Shown: positions 1-10,416, counted from the stretch's first letter. The stretch: DNA of 64,000 nucleotides from Marinobacter sp. ATCH36 (GCF_023555055.1 NZ_JAMJPL010000005.1:62001-126000); one strand, 5' to 3'. Notes: generated from the sequence alone by a model not told the origin. Made by a program: numbers and translations.

Positions 1-377
1 AAGACGCACAGCTTATCGAACCCGAGGAAGCTCAGCCGGCAGAAGCTGTAGTACAGACTCAGGAAATCATTGAACCGGCTCAGGCCGAAAGTCTCGATTT
101 ACAATGGCTGGACCGAGCCGACAGCCTTCGTGTCGGTTCCTGGATCGAACTGATCCGCGACAGTAGCAAGATCCGCTGCAAACTGGCGGCTTTTATCAAG
201 GCGACCGGAAAATATATTTTTGTCAATCGCAGTGGTGCAAAAGTGGCGGAATACCAGCGTGAGGATCTGGCCTCAGCCCTGGCGGCGGAAGAAATCACCA
301 TGCTCGACGATGGCCTGATTTTCGACCGCGCCCTGGAGTCCATCATCGATAACCTGCGCAGCAGTCGCAAGGACTGA
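1..377 (+). CDS. DUF1631 family protein, C-terminal end (partial)
   Basis: The gene enters from the left edge; reading frame 3 is open from the first bases to a TGA at 375-377, giving about 124 C-terminal residues. The visible part starts with a low-complexity Glu/Ala/Pro/Gln stretch and ends in a compact domain containing 'WLDRADSLRVGSWIEL' and 'KYIFVNRSGAKVAEY'. This resembles the C-terminus of the DUF1631 proteins that lie beside ampD in Pseudomonas. Molecular function is unknown to me. The family assignment rests on remembered resemblance plus the ampD neighbour. Confidence 0.7.
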   Translation, partial: DAQLIEPEEAQPAEAVVQTQEIIEPAQAESLDLQWLDRADSLRVGSWIELIRDSSKIRCKLAAFIKATGKYIFVNRSGAKVAEYQREDLASALAAEEITMLDDGLIFDRALESIIDNLRSSRKD

Positions 378-488
378 CCGGCGACTGACTGGATAGCAAG
401 GCGGGCCACTTTGTGCTTCAATCACAGGCACAAACGTAACAAAGGCGGATGGTTGTGGATCGTCCGCCGTCGGCTCGCTGGAAACACA

Positions 489-1115
489 TTGTCTGAACAG
501 AACGCATCCCGTTGTCCCCTTGACCCTGCTGATCACCTGGCTCACGAGCTACGCCTTACCGGGCGTGTAGCCGCGGCCCGATGGTGCCCGTCGCCCAATT
601 TTGGCCCGCGGCCAGAAGGTGCTGCTATTTCCCTGCTGGTGGTACATAACATCAGTCTGCCGCCAGGGCAGTTTGGTGGCGATGCCATAGAGCAGTTTTT
701 CTGCAATCAGCTTGATACCTCCGCGCACCCCTATTTTGAAACCATTGCCGAAATGAAAGTTTCTTCGCATTTGCTGATTCGCCGCGACGGTTCACCGGTA
801 CAGTTCGTTAGCCTCCTGGACAGGGCCTGGCATGCGGGCCGGTCCTGTTTTCGGGGTGAAGAGGAGTGCAACGACTTCTCGATAGGAATTGAACTCGAAG
901 GTGCGGACGACATTCCCTACACCTCAGCCCAGTACAGAACTCTGGTAAACCTGTCGCAGCTGATCATGGCGGCCTGGCCGGAAATTGCCCCGGACAGAAT
1001 TACCGGCCACAGTGATATTGCACCGGGCCGAAAAACCGACCCCGGCCCGGCGTTTGACTGGGCTCATTACCGGCAGATGCTGGATGCCCGGCAGCAATCA
1101 GGAGGGATGGGCTGA
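489..1115 (+). CDS. ampD: 1,6-anhydro-N-acetylmuramyl-L-alanine amidase AmpD
   Basis: Cytoplasmic zinc amidase that removes the stem peptide from anhydro-muropeptides during peptidoglycan recycling; in many relatives its loss derepresses ampC beta-lactamase. The sequence carries the family blocks 'LLVVHNISLPPGQFGG' (zinc His), 'ACNDFSIGIELEG'-like 'CNDFSIGIELEG', and 'TGHSDIAPGRKTDPGPAFDW' (second zinc His and Asp). The open frame reaches back to an ATG at 411, which would give 234 residues, well over the usual 180-190. I chose the in-frame TTG at 489 (208 residues, GGA seven bases upstream); the true start could lie even further in. It overlaps ampE by one base (TGATG), so the two are translationally coupled. 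Confidence 0.9.
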   Translation: MSEQNASRCPLDPADHLAHELRLTGRVAAARWCPSPNFGPRPEGAAISLLVVHNISLPPGQFGGDAIEQFFCNQLDTSAHPYFETIAEMKVSSHLLIRRDGSPVQFVSLLDRAWHAGRSCFRGEEECNDFSIGIELEGADDIPYTSAQYRTLVNLSQLIMAAWPEIAPDRITGHSDIAPGRKTDPGPAFDWAHYRQMLDARQQSGGMG

Positions 1116-2002
1116 TGGTACTGGTCGTGTTTTTACTCGCATACCTGACCAGGCGCAAGCTGGACGCGGCGAATGCCTGGTCCGGGGATTCTCTTTGGCG
1201 AGCTGCCTTTCGCGCAAACAGTAAAGTACCGGCCGGGAAAGAATCGGTGAAATGGAAGGGGCTGGTCATGGTTGCCGTGCCAGCTGCATTACTTGCTGCC
1301 GGGGAGTGGTACCTGGGGGAAGTGGGCTGGAGAATGGCCGCTTACCCTCTGGAATTTGTTCTTCTGGTCATGCTGATGGGGGCACCCGGGTGGCGGTCGC
1401 CGCTGGAAGCCTACAGTGCGTCCTGGGCCAGGGGAGACATGCAGGCTGCCTGGCATCATATCAAGGATTTTCTACCAGCCAGAGAGCGAGGTTCAGCCGT
1501 CTCTCCAGACGAAATGCACCTGATACTGTCACGCACGTTGATGGTCAATATTTTTGAGCGCTTCTTCCTGGTTGCCTTCTGGTATGTGGTTGGTGGCCCG
1601 GCAGCTGCATTTTTGGTACGCGGGGTTATCGCATTGCGTGATCACTGGCCGCAGGCCGCTGCCAGGCCTGGTTTTGCCATGCTGGCAGAGGTGCTGAACT
1701 GGTTGCCGAGTCGCATTCTGTCGTTCACGTTTGGCCTGGCCGGAGATCTTGCCGGCTGGATGAGCGAGGGGAAACGTGTTCTGGCCGGCCTGTCGCTGAA
1801 AACAGATCAGGTGTTGATGGCGGCGGCGAATGGCGCTTTGACGGGCTATGCGCTGGACCCGGGACGGTTTTCGCAGATCCACCCGGACGAGTGGGCAAAT
1901 TATGGCCGTCGCAGTCTGGAGGCCACCCGCGACCTGTTGAACCGCAGCATGCTGGTATGGATCTGTGTGCTTGCTCTGCTGGTAATCGCGGGGGTTCTAT
2001 AG
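1115..2002 (+). CDS. ampE: Regulatory signalling membrane protein AmpE
   Basis: Inner-membrane protein of the ampDE operon, 295 residues, with hydrophobic segments near residues 47-65 ('LVMVAVPAALLAAGEWYLG'), around 150-170 ('FERFFLVAFWYVVGGPAAAF') and at the C-terminus ('MLVWICVLALLVIAGVL'). The fold is CobD/CbiB-like by family knowledge. Its biochemical role is poorly defined; it is classically described as a membrane sensor linked to beta-lactamase induction. The ATG shares its A with the ampD stop codon, which fixes the start. No ampC or ampR lies in this window, so any link to beta-lactam resistance cannot be judged here. Confidence 0.88.
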   Translation: MVLVVFLLAYLTRRKLDAANAWSGDSLWRAAFRANSKVPAGKESVKWKGLVMVAVPAALLAAGEWYLGEVGWRMAAYPLEFVLLVMLMGAPGWRSPLEAYSASWARGDMQAAWHHIKDFLPARERGSAVSPDEMHLILSRTLMVNIFERFFLVAFWYVVGGPAAAFLVRGVIALRDHWPQAAARPGFAMLAEVLNWLPSRILSFTFGLAGDLAGWMSEGKRVLAGLSLKTDQVLMAAANGALTGYALDPGRFSQIHPDEWANYGRRSLEATRDLLNRSMLVWICVLALLVIAGVL

Positions 2003-2046
2003 CGTTGATGTTTTAACAAAAATTACATTTATACGCCGAAAAACAC

Positions 2047-2073
2047 TCAAGTTTGTAGTACTTTAGTCGACAA
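2047..2073 (+). promoter_or_regulatory. Likely FliA (sigma-28) promoter for the downstream chemoreceptor
   Basis: TCAAGTTT (2047-2054), an 11-base spacer, then GTCGACAA (2066-2073). The sigma-28 consensus is TAAAGTTT-N11-GCCGATAA, so the spacing is exact and most positions match. It sits in an AT-rich 112-bp gap just upstream of a chemoreceptor gene, a class often controlled by FliA. Confidence 0.6.
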
Positions 2074-2126
2074 TATAAACAAATAGAATAACGTTTCTTT
2101 TTTCGACGCCTTGAGTGAGGGTAAAT

Positions 2127-4157
2127 GTGAATCAGCTTATCAAGCCGGCAGTGTCGTTGATGAACCGGCTTCCGATGTTCTACAAATTCAGCCTGATCAG
2201 CATTCTGTTTCTGCTCCCCATTGTCGCTCTTTCCTGGCTGGTCATCAGTGAGCTCAACCGGTCGGTGGAAACCATGACCCGGGGTGTCGAAGGCCTGGAA
2301 CAGCTTGAGAAAGTCGATTCACTGCTGCAGGCCTCACTGGACTACCGCGATTTCCGGGCACCCGGAAAGACCAAGGATAACGGCGAGCTGCTTTCCAGGT
2401 CGGATCAGTCGGGCCGGCAGATTGACCGCATTCTGGAGGAGCTGGCCGAAGCTGATGCAGAGTTTGATACCTCCGGCAATTGGGCTGAACAGGTTGCTAT
2501 GCTGCGGGAAGAGTGGCAAACGCTGAAATCAACCGACAGCTATCAGGGCAATATTGATCCCCAGTTCAAGTATTACCAGGAGTTTGTGCAGAAGGTCCGT
2601 GCCATGCTCTCCGCAACCATTGAAATTTCCGGCCTGGGTCAGGACGCTTCGCGGGAAAACCTGCTGCTGCTTGGGCTTCTGCGTGAGGCTCTGCCAGATG
2701 CCGAAAGTATTATCGGACGGGCCCGATCGTTTGGCATTTTTGCACTGGTGGAAGGGCAGGTGGGTTACGGCCTCAGTGATGTGTTGAATGAAATCTACGA
2801 CCAGCTGACCAACCGCGCTTCGCTTCTTGGTCCCGCGCTTGCAGTGGCAATCGATACATCGCCTGCACTGGCGGAAAAGTCCGGGAATGCCGCTAAAGGT
2901 ATTAAGGGTAGCCTGATCGACATTCGGAATGAGCTCGATACGAATGTGATTACGCCCATGCGGCTGGAACTGCCATGGCAGGAATTCAATAGCACGGTTG
3001 AGAATCAGCTCGTTCATTACGAGACCCTGACCGCGGGTATATTCGATGTGGTCAGCGAAAACCTGAATGCACGTCTGAATGGCGAGATTCGTCAGCGCCA
3101 GTTCATTGTTGTCGCCCTTGTGATCGTGCTGCTGGTGGTGGTGTATCTCTACGTCGGTTTCTTCATGTCAGTACGCACCGCGATCAACCGGTTCAGCCAG
3201 GCGGCCCGTAACGTGGCGGCGGGCGATATGACGGCCCATATCGAACTGGATAACCGTGACGAGCTGGGTGAACTGACCACCGAGTTCAACAGCATGACAG
3301 ACCGGATTGCCGAACTGATCCGGTCTGTCAGCACGACGACATCGGATGTGGATCGCCAGGCAATTCGGGTTAATGACACTGCCGCCGCCAACAGCGAGGC
3401 GGTAGCCCGTCAGATGGAGGAGTCCGGGCAGATTAACGAAGCCATGAGCCAGATGGTGGAGGCTGTCCATGAAGTGACAGAGAGTGCCCACAGGGTGGCT
3501 GACAGCGCCGGTGCGGCCGAGCAGGACACCGAGCAGGGACGCAAAGTGGTCGCCGATACCGTCGAAACCATTAACCGTCTTGCCACTGAAATTTCCGCTG
3601 CGGTTGGGGTAATAAACCGGGTTAACGCGGACAGCGACAACATCAGCCAGGTGTTAGTGGAAATCAAAGCGATTGCCGAGCAGACAAACCTGTTGGCCCT
3701 GAACGCCGCCATTGAGGCAGCCCGTGCCGGGGAGCAGGGCCGTGGGTTTGCCGTGGTTGCGGACGAGGTGCGTTCGTTGTCCCAGCGTACCCACAAGTCC
3801 ACGGAAGAAATTGAAGGTATGATTTCCCGCCTGCAAAGCGGTGTCAAGGAAGCTGTTTCCGCCATGACCAACAGCCATGACGTGACTGAAGCTACCGTCA
3901 GGAAGTCCTCTGAGGTCACCGAGGCCCTGGACAGAATTGCCCAGGGAATCTCGACCATCGTGGATATGAGTCACCAGATTGCCCAGGCCGCAGAAGAGCA
4001 GTCTGCAGTAGCGAAAAACGTCAATACCAACGTTGAGCAGATTAGCGTGTTGGGCCATAAAACGGCAGAAAATGCCGAAGAGACACTGGCGTCTTCCCGT
4101 GAAATGTCTCAATTGACGGCCTCTCTGCAGCGGCTTGTGGAAGCCTTCAAGGTCTGA
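2127..4157 (+). CDS. Methyl-accepting chemotaxis protein
   Basis: Transmembrane chemoreceptor of about 676 residues. TM1 lies near residues 18-41, followed by a large (about 280 residues) helical periplasmic sensor domain I cannot assign to a ligand class. TM2 is near 325-348 (run of Val/Leu), then a HAMP domain, and a cytoplasmic signalling domain whose hairpin tip near 512-552 contains '[20 protein letters not shown]' and '[17 protein letters not shown]', the CheA/CheW-binding region. The frame opens at GTG 2115, but GTG 2127 is better placed behind GAGGG. No chemotaxis genes are adjacent, so it is an orphan receptor. Its last 11 bases overlap the end of the convergent PanE-like gene. Confidence 0.93.
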   Translation: MNQLIKPAVSLMNRLPMFYKFSLISILFLLPIVALSWLVISELNRSVETMTRGVEGLEQLEKVDSLLQASLDYRDFRAPGKTKDNGELLSRSDQSGRQIDRILEELAEADAEFDTSGNWAEQVAMLREEWQTLKSTDSYQGNIDPQFKYYQEFVQKVRAMLSATIEISGLGQDASRENLLLLGLLREALPDAESIIGRARSFGIFALVEGQVGYGLSDVLNEIYDQLTNRASLLGPALAVAIDTSPALAEKSGNAAKGIKGSLIDIRNELDTNVITPMRLELPWQEFNSTVENQLVHYETLTAGIFDVVSENLNARLNGEIRQRQFIVVALVIVLLVVVYLYVGFFMSVRTAINRFSQAARNVAAGDMTAHIELDNRDELGELTTEFNSMTDRIAELIRSVSTTTSDVDRQAIRVNDTAAANSEAVARQMEESGQINEAMSQMVEAVHEVTESAHRVADSAGAAEQDTEQGRKVVADTVETINRLATEISAAVGVINRVNADSDNISQVLVEIKAIAEQTNLLALNAAIEAARAGEQGRGFAVVADEVRSLSQRTHKSTEEIEGMISRLQSGVKEAVSAMTNSHDVTEATVRKSSEVTEALDRIAQGISTIVDMSHQIAQAAEEQSAVAKNVNTNVEQISVLGHKTAENAEETLASSREMSQLTASLQRLVEAFKV

Positions 4158-5094
4158 TTGGTGATTGGGGTAGCTTTCGTACCTGATCCGTCAGCATCTG
4201 ATTCACTGGCACGTCGATTCCCTGCGCCCGGCCCCGGCGCGCGATATAGCCGTTGATGAAATCAATTTCTGTGGGCCGGCCCTGTTGCCGGTCACTCAGC
4301 ATGGAAGATGTGTTCTTTGCGGTAGTTCGGGCAACCGCTTCAATACGCTGACGAATGGTTTCGGGCGCCAATGGCCTGCAGCCTTCGGCGGCGAGGACAG
4401 CGGCCATTTCGGTGCACAGGGCGTCGATATGCTCAAGGTAGAGTTGCTGGTTCAGGATGTCGCCATTGCGGCAATTGAGAATCGCAGTAAAGGCGTTGAT
4501 ACCGGCATTGATCACCAACTTGTCCCAAAGTCTCTGGTGAATATCGGCTTCCGGGTGGATAGTCAGGCCACTGGTGGCGAGAGCCTGCACTGTCGGCGTT
4601 AAATGCGGCCTCGCCTTTTCTGTGATGGCGCCAACCCAGGTTTCTCCCTTGCCGGCGTGGACCGTATGGCCGGGCTTCGGGCGGTTAGCGCCTTCGGTTG
4701 TGCTGGCTGCCAGCACAGGGTGGTGTGGCCAGCGCTCTGCGACAGCCTGCTGATTACCCATGCCATTCTGAAATAGCACAATGGGCGTGTCCGGAGGAAG
4801 GTCGTGCAGATGCGGCTCCAATGCGCTCAAAGTGTCGCCTGCCTTGGTCGTTACCAGCAGCAGCGAGGGGTTTTCTTCGGGGTTGTTCAGCCATGGCACG
4901 GAAACGGGATGTACAGAACCATCGAATCGTTCGAGGTTATAGGCCAGTGGTTCTGCGGTGGAGCCGGGCCTGGGCACGAAGGCGACTTTACCGGTCGGTA
5001 AATAGCCCGCCCATAGTTGGCCAAGAGAACCAGCCCCGAGAATAGCGATGAGGCCATTCCCGGGTGGCTGTTGATTCTCCTTGCGCCCGTTCAT
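4147..5094 (-). CDS. Ketopantoate reductase family protein (PanE/ApbA-like)
   Basis: NAD(P)-dependent 2-dehydropantoate reductase family, 315 residues. The N-terminal Rossmann fold shows '[17 protein letters not shown]' (GxGxxG nucleotide-binding loop), then '[19 protein letters not shown]', and the middle has '[20 protein letters not shown]', the family block holding the catalytic Lys and substrate-binding Asn. If it is true PanE it reduces ketopantoate to pantoate in pantothenate synthesis. No panB or panC is near, and the family contains paralogues, so I leave the symbol empty. It starts three bases downstream of the valS stop on the same strand, so it may be co-transcribed with valS. Confidence 0.82.
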   Translation of the reverse strand: MNGRKENQQPPGNGLIAILGAGSLGQLWAGYLPTGKVAFVPRPGSTAEPLAYNLERFDGSVHPVSVPWLNNPEENPSLLLVTTKAGDTLSALEPHLHDLPPDTPIVLFQNGMGNQQAVAERWPHHPVLAASTTEGANRPKPGHTVHAGKGETWVGAITEKARPHLTPTVQALATSGLTIHPEADIHQRLWDKLVINAGINAFTAILNCRNGDILNQQLYLEHIDALCTEMAAVLAAEGCRPLAPETIRQRIEAVARTTAKNTSSMLSDRQQGRPTEIDFINGYIARRGRAQGIDVPVNQMLTDQVRKLPQSPIRP

Positions 5095-5097
5095 GGA

Positions 5098-7950
5098 CTA
5101 CATGGCCTCGATGGCGACCCGCTGCTCGGTGAGACGGCTCATGCTGCCCTGGGCATCCCGGAGTTTTTCCTTCTCTTTTTCCACCACGTCGGCCGGGGCT
5201 TTGGCGGTGAACTTCTCATTGCCCAGCTTGCCTTCGAGCCGGCCAACTTCCTTCTGCAGTCGCTCGAGTTCCTTGTCCAGGCGTTTGAGTTCGGCATCCT
5301 TGTCAATCAGCCCGGCCATGGGTACCAGGACTTCCATCTCACCAACCAACTGTGTGGCAGACATGGGGGCCTCACCTTCGGTGAACCAGTCCACGGATTC
5401 CAGTTTCGCCAGGGATGCCAGGAACTGCCGGTTTTCATCCAGCCGCCGCTGGTCTTCCGTTTCCTTGCCGCGCAAAAGAACCGGAATGGCCTTGGCTGGG
5501 GAGATGTTCATCTCACCACGGATATTCCGAACCGCAACAATCACGCCTTTCAGCCATTCGATATCGGCGGCAACGTCAGGGTCCTGCTTGCTGGTATCCG
5601 GCTGGGGGAAGGGCTGCAGCATGATGCTATCCCCGGTCTTGCCAGCCAGCGGTGCGATACGCTGCCAGATTTCCTCGGTAATAAACGGCATGATCGGGTG
5701 TGCCAGGCGGAGCACCGCCTCGAGAACGCGAACCAGGGTGCGGCGGGTACCGCGCTTCGCCTCGGCACTGGCGTTGTCGTCACCCAGTACCGGCTTGGAC
5801 AGCTCCAGGTACCAGTCGCAGTATTCGTTCCAGATAAACTCGTAGAGAGTATAGGCTGCCAGGTCGAAGCGATACTGGTCCAGATGGCGGATCACGTCCT
5901 GTTCGCAGGCCTGTAGTTCGCTGGTAATCCAGCGGTCTGCCAGGGATAGTTTCACCGGCTCATCGTTGACGCCACAATCTTCGCCCTCGGTGTTCATCAA
6001 CACATAACGGGCAGCATTCCACAGCTTGTTGCAGAAATTGCGATAACCTTCCAGGCGCTTCATGTCCCAGTTGATGTCGCGGCCGGTGGTGGCCATGGCT
6101 GCCAGGGTAAACCGCAGTGCGTCGGTGCCATGGGCAGTGATGCCTTCCGGGAATTCCTTTTTCGTGCGCTTGCCGATTTTCTCGGCCAGCTTCGGCTGCA
6201 TCAGGTTGCCGGTGCGTTTTTCCAGCAGATTTCCCAGGTCAATGCCGTCAATCATGTCCAGCGGATCAATCACATTGCCCTTGGACTTGGACATCTTGTC
6301 GCCGTGTTCATCGCGAATCAGACCGGTTACATAGACGGTCTTGAACGGTACCTGCGGGGTGCCGTCCTCGTTCTTCATGAAGTGCATGGTCATCATGATC
6401 ATCCGGGCGACCCAGAAGAAGATGATGTCAAAACCGGTCACCAACACGTCGGTGGGGTGAAAGGTTTTCAGGCGCTCAGTGATCTCCGGCCAGCCCAGGG
6501 TGCCGAAGGTCCACAGGGCAGAGCTGAACCAGGTGTCGAGAACGTCATCGTCCTGGTTGAGTTGCAGGTCAGCAGCCAGGCCATGTTTCTGGCGCACCTC
6601 TTCTTCGCTGCGGCCGACGTAGATATTACCGTCGGCGTCGTACCACGCGGGAATGCGGTGGCCCCACCACAGCTGACGTGAGATACACCAGTCCTGGATG
6701 TCGCGCATCCAGGCGAAGTACATGTTCTCGTACTGCTTGGGGACGAACTGGATGCGACCATCTTCCACAGCTTCAATGGCGGGCTTGGCCAGAGTTTTGG
6801 CGTCTGCAAACCACTGATCCGTCAGCATGGGCTCGATGATCAGGCCGGAACGGTCGCCCCGGGGCACGTTCAACACGTGGTCTTCCACCTCGTGAACCAG
6901 GCCTTTTGCGTCCATGTCGGCCACGATCTGTTTGCGTGCGTCCTCACGGGTCAATCCGGCATAGGCGGCTGGCAGGCTGCCATCTACCTCGGTGTTTTCA
7001 GTGCCGTCGGCATTGACCACTTCGGCTGCGTCTCGAATGCTGGCGTCCTGGGTCATGACGTTCATCATTACCAGGTTGTTGCGCTTGCCCACGGCGTAGT
7101 CGTTGAAGTCGTGGGCCGGAGTGATTTTTACACAGCCACTGCCTTTTTCCGGATCGGCGTGGGTATCGGCAATGATGGGAATCCGGCGGCCTACCAGGGG
7201 CAGGTCCACGAATTTTCCGACCAGGTGCTGGTAGCGCTCATCATCCGGATGGACCGCCACGGCAGTGTCGCCCAGCATGGTTTCCGGGCGGGTGGTGGCG
7301 ACCACGAGGTAATCTTGGCCGTCCTGAGTTTTCTCACCATCGGCCAAGGGGTAGCGCAGGTGCCAGAAAAAGCCCTTCTCCTCCTTGTTCTCCACTTCCA
7401 GATCGGAGATAGCGGTGTGCAGTTTCGGGTCCCAGTTGACCAGGCGCTTGCCGCGATAGACCAGGCCTTCATCGTACAGACGGATGAAGACTTCCTGCAC
7501 CGCCTTGTAGAAGCCGTCGTCCATGGTGAAGCGTTCGTGGTCCCAGTCCACGGAGTTGCCCAGGCGGCGCATCTGGCCGGTGATGGTGCCGCCGGAGTGC
7601 TCTTTCCAGTCCCAGATGCGTTTGATGAATTCGTCCCGGCCCAGGTCGTAGCGGGTCTTGTCTTCTTCGGCGGCCAGTTTACGCTCGACCACCATCTGGG
7701 TTGCGATGCCGGCGTGGTCGCTGCCTACCTGCCAGAGGGTGTTGCGGCCCTGCATGCGTTTGAAGCGGGTGAGCGTGTCCATGATGGTGTGCTGGAACGC
7801 GTGGCCCATGTGCAGGCTGCCGGTGACGTTGGGCGGCGGAATGGCGATGCTGAATGACTCGCCTTCGCCGGAGGGGCGGAAGTACCCTTTGGATTCCCAG
7901 TTTTCGTACCACTGGCGCTCGATGTTTTCTGGCTGGTAGGTTTTTTCCAT
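5098..7950 (-). CDS. valS: Valine--tRNA ligase
   Basis: Class Ia aminoacyl-tRNA synthetase charging tRNA-Val, 950 residues. It has the HIGH-type motif '[18 protein letters not shown]', the KMSKS motif '[14 protein letters not shown]', a CP1 editing domain in between ('[17 protein letters not shown]'), and the C-terminal ValRS coiled coil ('[20 protein letters not shown]'). The frame continues upstream to 8019, but the start '[16 protein letters not shown]' at 7950 fits the family. In many gammaproteobacteria pepA-holC-valS are tightly spaced; here a 455-bp gap filled with hairpin repeats separates holC and valS. Confidence 0.97.
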   Translation of the reverse strand: MEKTYQPENIERQWYENWESKGYFRPSGEGESFSIAIPPPNVTGSLHMGHAFQHTIMDTLTRFKRMQGRNTLWQVGSDHAGIATQMVVERKLAAEEDKTRYDLGRDEFIKRIWDWKEHSGGTITGQMRRLGNSVDWDHERFTMDDGFYKAVQEVFIRLYDEGLVYRGKRLVNWDPKLHTAISDLEVENKEEKGFFWHLRYPLADGEKTQDGQDYLVVATTRPETMLGDTAVAVHPDDERYQHLVGKFVDLPLVGRRIPIIADTHADPEKGSGCVKITPAHDFNDYAVGKRNNLVMMNVMTQDASIRDAAEVVNADGTENTEVDGSLPAAYAGLTREDARKQIVADMDAKGLVHEVEDHVLNVPRGDRSGLIIEPMLTDQWFADAKTLAKPAIEAVEDGRIQFVPKQYENMYFAWMRDIQDWCISRQLWWGHRIPAWYDADGNIYVGRSEEEVRQKHGLAADLQLNQDDDVLDTWFSSALWTFGTLGWPEITERLKTFHPTDVLVTGFDIIFFWVARMIMMTMHFMKNEDGTPQVPFKTVYVTGLIRDEHGDKMSKSKGNVIDPLDMIDGIDLGNLLEKRTGNLMQPKLAEKIGKRTKKEFPEGITAHGTDALRFTLAAMATTGRDINWDMKRLEGYRNFCNKLWNAARYVLMNTEGEDCGVNDEPVKLSLADRWITSELQACEQDVIRHLDQYRFDLAAYTLYEFIWNEYCDWYLELSKPVLGDDNASAEAKRGTRRTLVRVLEAVLRLAHPIMPFITEEIWQRIAPLAGKTGDSIMLQPFPQPDTSKQDPDVAADIEWLKGVIVAVRNIRGEMNISPAKAIPVLLRGKETEDQRRLDENRQFLASLAKLESVDWFTEGEAPMSATQLVGEMEVLVPMAGLIDKDAELKRLDKELERLQKEVGRLEGKLGNEKFTAKAPADVVEKEKEKLRDAQGSMSRLTEQRVAIEAM

Positions 7951-8046
7951 GGGTTTCTTCTGGTGACCGTTTGGTTGATTCGCAAGGGAAATTCGAGATG
8001 GGTGATTATACATGCTCACTTGGGTTGCGGCGAACCTTGGGAGGAG

Positions 8047-8138
8047 GGGTACGGGGATGGTTTATATTTCAGGCTGGAAAAGAACTCGCTGCGCTCAGAC
8101 ACCTTTTCCTGCCTGAAATATAAACCACCCCCATACCC
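8047..8138. repeat. Long-hairpin repeat A (family 1)
   Basis: Inverted arms 8047-8075 and 8110-8138 pair at 26 of 29 positions (for example GGTTTATATTTCAGGC with its complement). They flank a 34-nt core at 8076-8109 that closes with GGAAAAG/CTTTTCC. The core matches the reverse complement of the core of repeat B at 32 of 34 bases, although the arms are unrelated to those of B. It lies in the 455-bp gap between valS and holC. No coding potential is seen in the gap, and the roughly 140 bases between repeats A and B hold nothing I recognise. Confidence 0.85.
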
Positions 8139-8280
8139 TTATTAAGTCCGAGTTATCTCAACTGTGTTCAAAGGTCTCACTTGGGTTTGATTGTGAGTCT
8201 GCTTTGCATATCTAGGTTTCCAGACAAAACAGGGACAGACCTTGCGCTGCTCTGGAGATACCGGCTAGGCCCACAAGAGT

Positions 8281-8363
8281 GGGGTGGTGGTGTTATTTCC
8301 CGCCAGGAAAAGATGTCTGAGCGAAGCGAGTTCTTTTCCCAAGGGAAATAACATCACCACCCC
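8281..8363. repeat. Long-hairpin repeat B (family 1)
   Basis: Inverted arms 8281-8301 and 8343-8363 pair at 20 of 21 positions, the exception being a G-T wobble. The core at 8306-8339 is 34 nt with an inner GGAAAAGA/TCTTTTCC stem, and is in the opposite orientation to the core of repeat A. The two copies therefore share the core but not the arms. No U-tract typical of a simple terminator follows either arm. Confidence 0.85.
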
Positions 8364-8405
8364 GCTCCTCCGCCAAACGAGCAGTCCTACAAAAGGCTCA
8401 AATTC

Positions 8406-8879
8406 TCACCGCTTCCTCTGATCATGCACCCGAGGCTCAATCCCCAGCGCCCGCAATTGCTTGAAATGCGACCGCGCCTGCCCCAGCACAGACTCATCGT
8501 TATGGGCCACCAACGCCAACCGTTTGAACCGGTCTGCATCCGCCGGCAGCGTGGCCGACAGAATGATCACGGTGTCCCAGTCCTCAGCCACCGGTGGGCA
8601 AAGCAGTATGCCAACCGGGTCGGTGCAGGCGGTGGCGGAGTCAGGAACAATACTGTGGGGAATAAAGGCTTCCGGGCTGAAGTTCCAGAGCAGGTCGTCC
8701 AGTTCCTGGGCATGCTGCATGGTATCGCAGACGATGCCCACGCGGTCTCCCTGCTGTCTGGCCTTGGCGACCAGCCTGGCAGCGTGAAGGTTACGGGCAG
8801 AGGGAGCATTTTGGGAGAGGATGTGGAACCAGTAGGACTGGTTCCTTTCATCCTGTGAGCCGTTGTTACTTTCCGGCAT
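8406..8879 (-). CDS. holC: DNA polymerase III subunit chi
   Basis: Accessory clamp-loader subunit that, by family knowledge, links the polymerase III holoenzyme to single-strand-binding protein. It has 157 residues; recognisable blocks are 'ARLVAKARQQGDRVGIVC' and 'LDDLLWNFSPEAFIPHSI', which match the chi core. The N-terminus (about 25 residues, 'ESNNGSQDERNQSYW') is less conserved. Its ATG lies 14 bases inside the end of pepA, indicating translational coupling in a pepA-holC operon, the usual arrangement. Confidence 0.9.
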   Translation of the reverse strand: MPESNNGSQDERNQSYWFHILSQNAPSARNLHAARLVAKARQQGDRVGIVCDTMQHAQELDDLLWNFSPEAFIPHSIVPDSATACTDPVGILLCPPVAEDWDTVIILSATLPADADRFKRLALVAHNDESVLGQARSHFKQLRALGIEPRVHDQRKR

Positions 8880-10359
8880 GGGACATCAGGTAGTCGACCA
8901 GCAGGGGTACCGGGCGACCAGTGGAGCCTTTGGCCTTGCCGGAGTTCCAGGCGGTGCCGGCGATGTCCAGGTGCGCCCAGCGATAATCCTTGGCGAACCG
9001 TGACAGGAAGCAGGCGGCGGTGATGGAACCGGCCGGGCGACCGCCGATGTTCTGCATATCGGCGAAGTTACTGTCCAGCTGGCTCTGGTACTCATCCCAG
9101 AGTGGCAGGCGCCAGGCGCGATCGCCAGCCCGCTCGCCAGCGGCCAGAACTTCGTTGGCCAGCTCGTCATCATTGCTGAATACAGCGCTGGCCTGATGGC
9201 CGAGGGCGATAATGCAGGCGCCGGTCAGGGTTGCCATGTCCAGCACGGAGGCCGGGTTGTATCGCTTCACGTAGGTCAGTGCATCGCAGAGTACCAGGCG
9301 GCCTTCGGCGTCGGTGTTGAGGATTTCAACCGTTTGACCCGACATGGTAGTAACAATGTCGCCAGGGCGGGTTGCGCCGCCATCGGGCATGTTTTCGGCG
9401 GCGGCAATGACGGCCACAATGTTGATCTTGGGTTTCGTTTCAGCAATCACCTGCATGGTACCCAGTACACTGGCAGAGCCGCCCATGTCGTACTTCATTT
9501 CATCCATGCCTTCGCCGGGCTTGAGGCTGATGCCGCCAGTGTCAAAGGTGATGCCTTTGCCAACCAGTACGTGGGGTTTGTCTTTCGCTTTGCCGCCGCT
9601 GTATTCCATGATAATGAATCGAGGCGGCTGGGTGCTGCCCTGGCCAACGGCAAGAATGGTGTTCATGCCCAGCTTTTTCATCTGCTTCTCATCAAGAATT
9701 TCAGTCTTGATGCAGTCGTGTGCTTTTGCCAGTTTTTGCGCCTGCTCAGCCAGCCAGACCGGATGGCATATATTGGGAGGGGTGTTGCCCAGGTCACGGG
9801 TGAAGTTCATGCCGCGGCCGGTGGCCAGGCCGAGGTTGAACGCATCTTTCATTGCCTTGCCCGCGGAGGAGGCAGCAACAGTAATTTTTCCCAGTTTGCG
9901 ATCTGACGGCTTTTCACTCTTGAATTCGGTGAAGCGGTAAAACTGCTCTTCCAGGGTGCGGCCAATGAGGCTGAGGCGTGCCGCTTCCGAGCCGGTAGCG
10001 TCATCGCCGGTTACGAGGGTGTCACCGAGGCCAACCAATACGTGTTTCGACGGGCCGTCCTTGATCTGGCCGGCCATGGCAATCAGTGCTTTGCGATAGT
10101 TGGCGGGAGTGCGGTCTTTGTCCGCTCCGGTGCCCACTACCAGCAGGCGTGCCCAGGGTTGGCCGTCAAGAGGCATTTGCAGGGTGGTTGCGTTTTTACC
10201 GGTGGCGTCCCCGTTTTTATGCAGGGTCTTGATCAGTCCGCCCAGGGCTTCGTTGGCCTGTGTGGTGGAGGCGGGCCAGTCGCCTTTTTCCGGCAGGGCG
10301 ACAACAAGGCAATCCGCTTTGATATCGGAAATGGGCTTACTGCTCAGGGTAAAATTCAT
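8866..10359 (-). CDS. pepA: Leucyl aminopeptidase (M17 family) PepA
   Basis: Hexameric, two-metal cytosolic aminopeptidase of 497 residues; in E. coli the homologue also binds DNA in Xer recombination and in carAB control. The metal and catalytic blocks are visible: 'GKGITFDTGGISLKPGEGMD' (metal-binding Lys and Asp), 'ENMPDGGATRPGDIV' and the signature 'NTDAEGRLVLCDAL'. The start at 10359 gives the normal family length. It is divergent from lptF across about 220 bp, and its leader contains a strong hairpin (10388-10416). Confidence 0.96.
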   Translation of the reverse strand: MNFTLSSKPISDIKADCLVVALPEKGDWPASTTQANEALGGLIKTLHKNGDATGKNATTLQMPLDGQPWARLLVVGTGADKDRTPANYRKALIAMAGQIKDGPSKHVLVGLGDTLVTGDDATGSEAARLSLIGRTLEEQFYRFTEFKSEKPSDRKLGKITVAASSAGKAMKDAFNLGLATGRGMNFTRDLGNTPPNICHPVWLAEQAQKLAKAHDCIKTEILDEKQMKKLGMNTILAVGQGSTQPPRFIIMEYSGGKAKDKPHVLVGKGITFDTGGISLKPGEGMDEMKYDMGGSASVLGTMQVIAETKPKINIVAVIAAAENMPDGGATRPGDIVTTMSGQTVEILNTDAEGRLVLCDALTYVKRYNPASVLDMATLTGACIIALGHQASAVFSNDDELANEVLAAGERAGDRAWRLPLWDEYQSQLDSNFADMQNIGGRPAGSITAACFLSRFAKDYRWAHLDIAGTAWNSGKAKGSTGRPVPLLVDYLMSHAGK

Positions 10360-10387
10360 GGCAACTCCCGTTGATTGTACTGATGGA

Positions 10388-10416
10388 GGACAGACCCGGA
10401 CTCGGGTTTGCTGTCC
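10388..10416. promoter_or_regulatory. Leader hairpin upstream of pepA
   Basis: GGACAG-ACCCG (10388-10398) pairs with CGGGT-ttg-CTGTCC (10403-10416), an 11-bp stem with a small bulge. It lies 29 bases before the pepA start and could be a structured 5' leader of pepA or a site for a DNA-binding protein. No U-tract follows on either strand, so it is not an obvious terminator. Confidence 0.45.

Noticed and set aside
6877..7857. 326-residue open frame antisense to valS
   Set aside because: Shadow frame; Val/Gly/His-rich composition without motifs.
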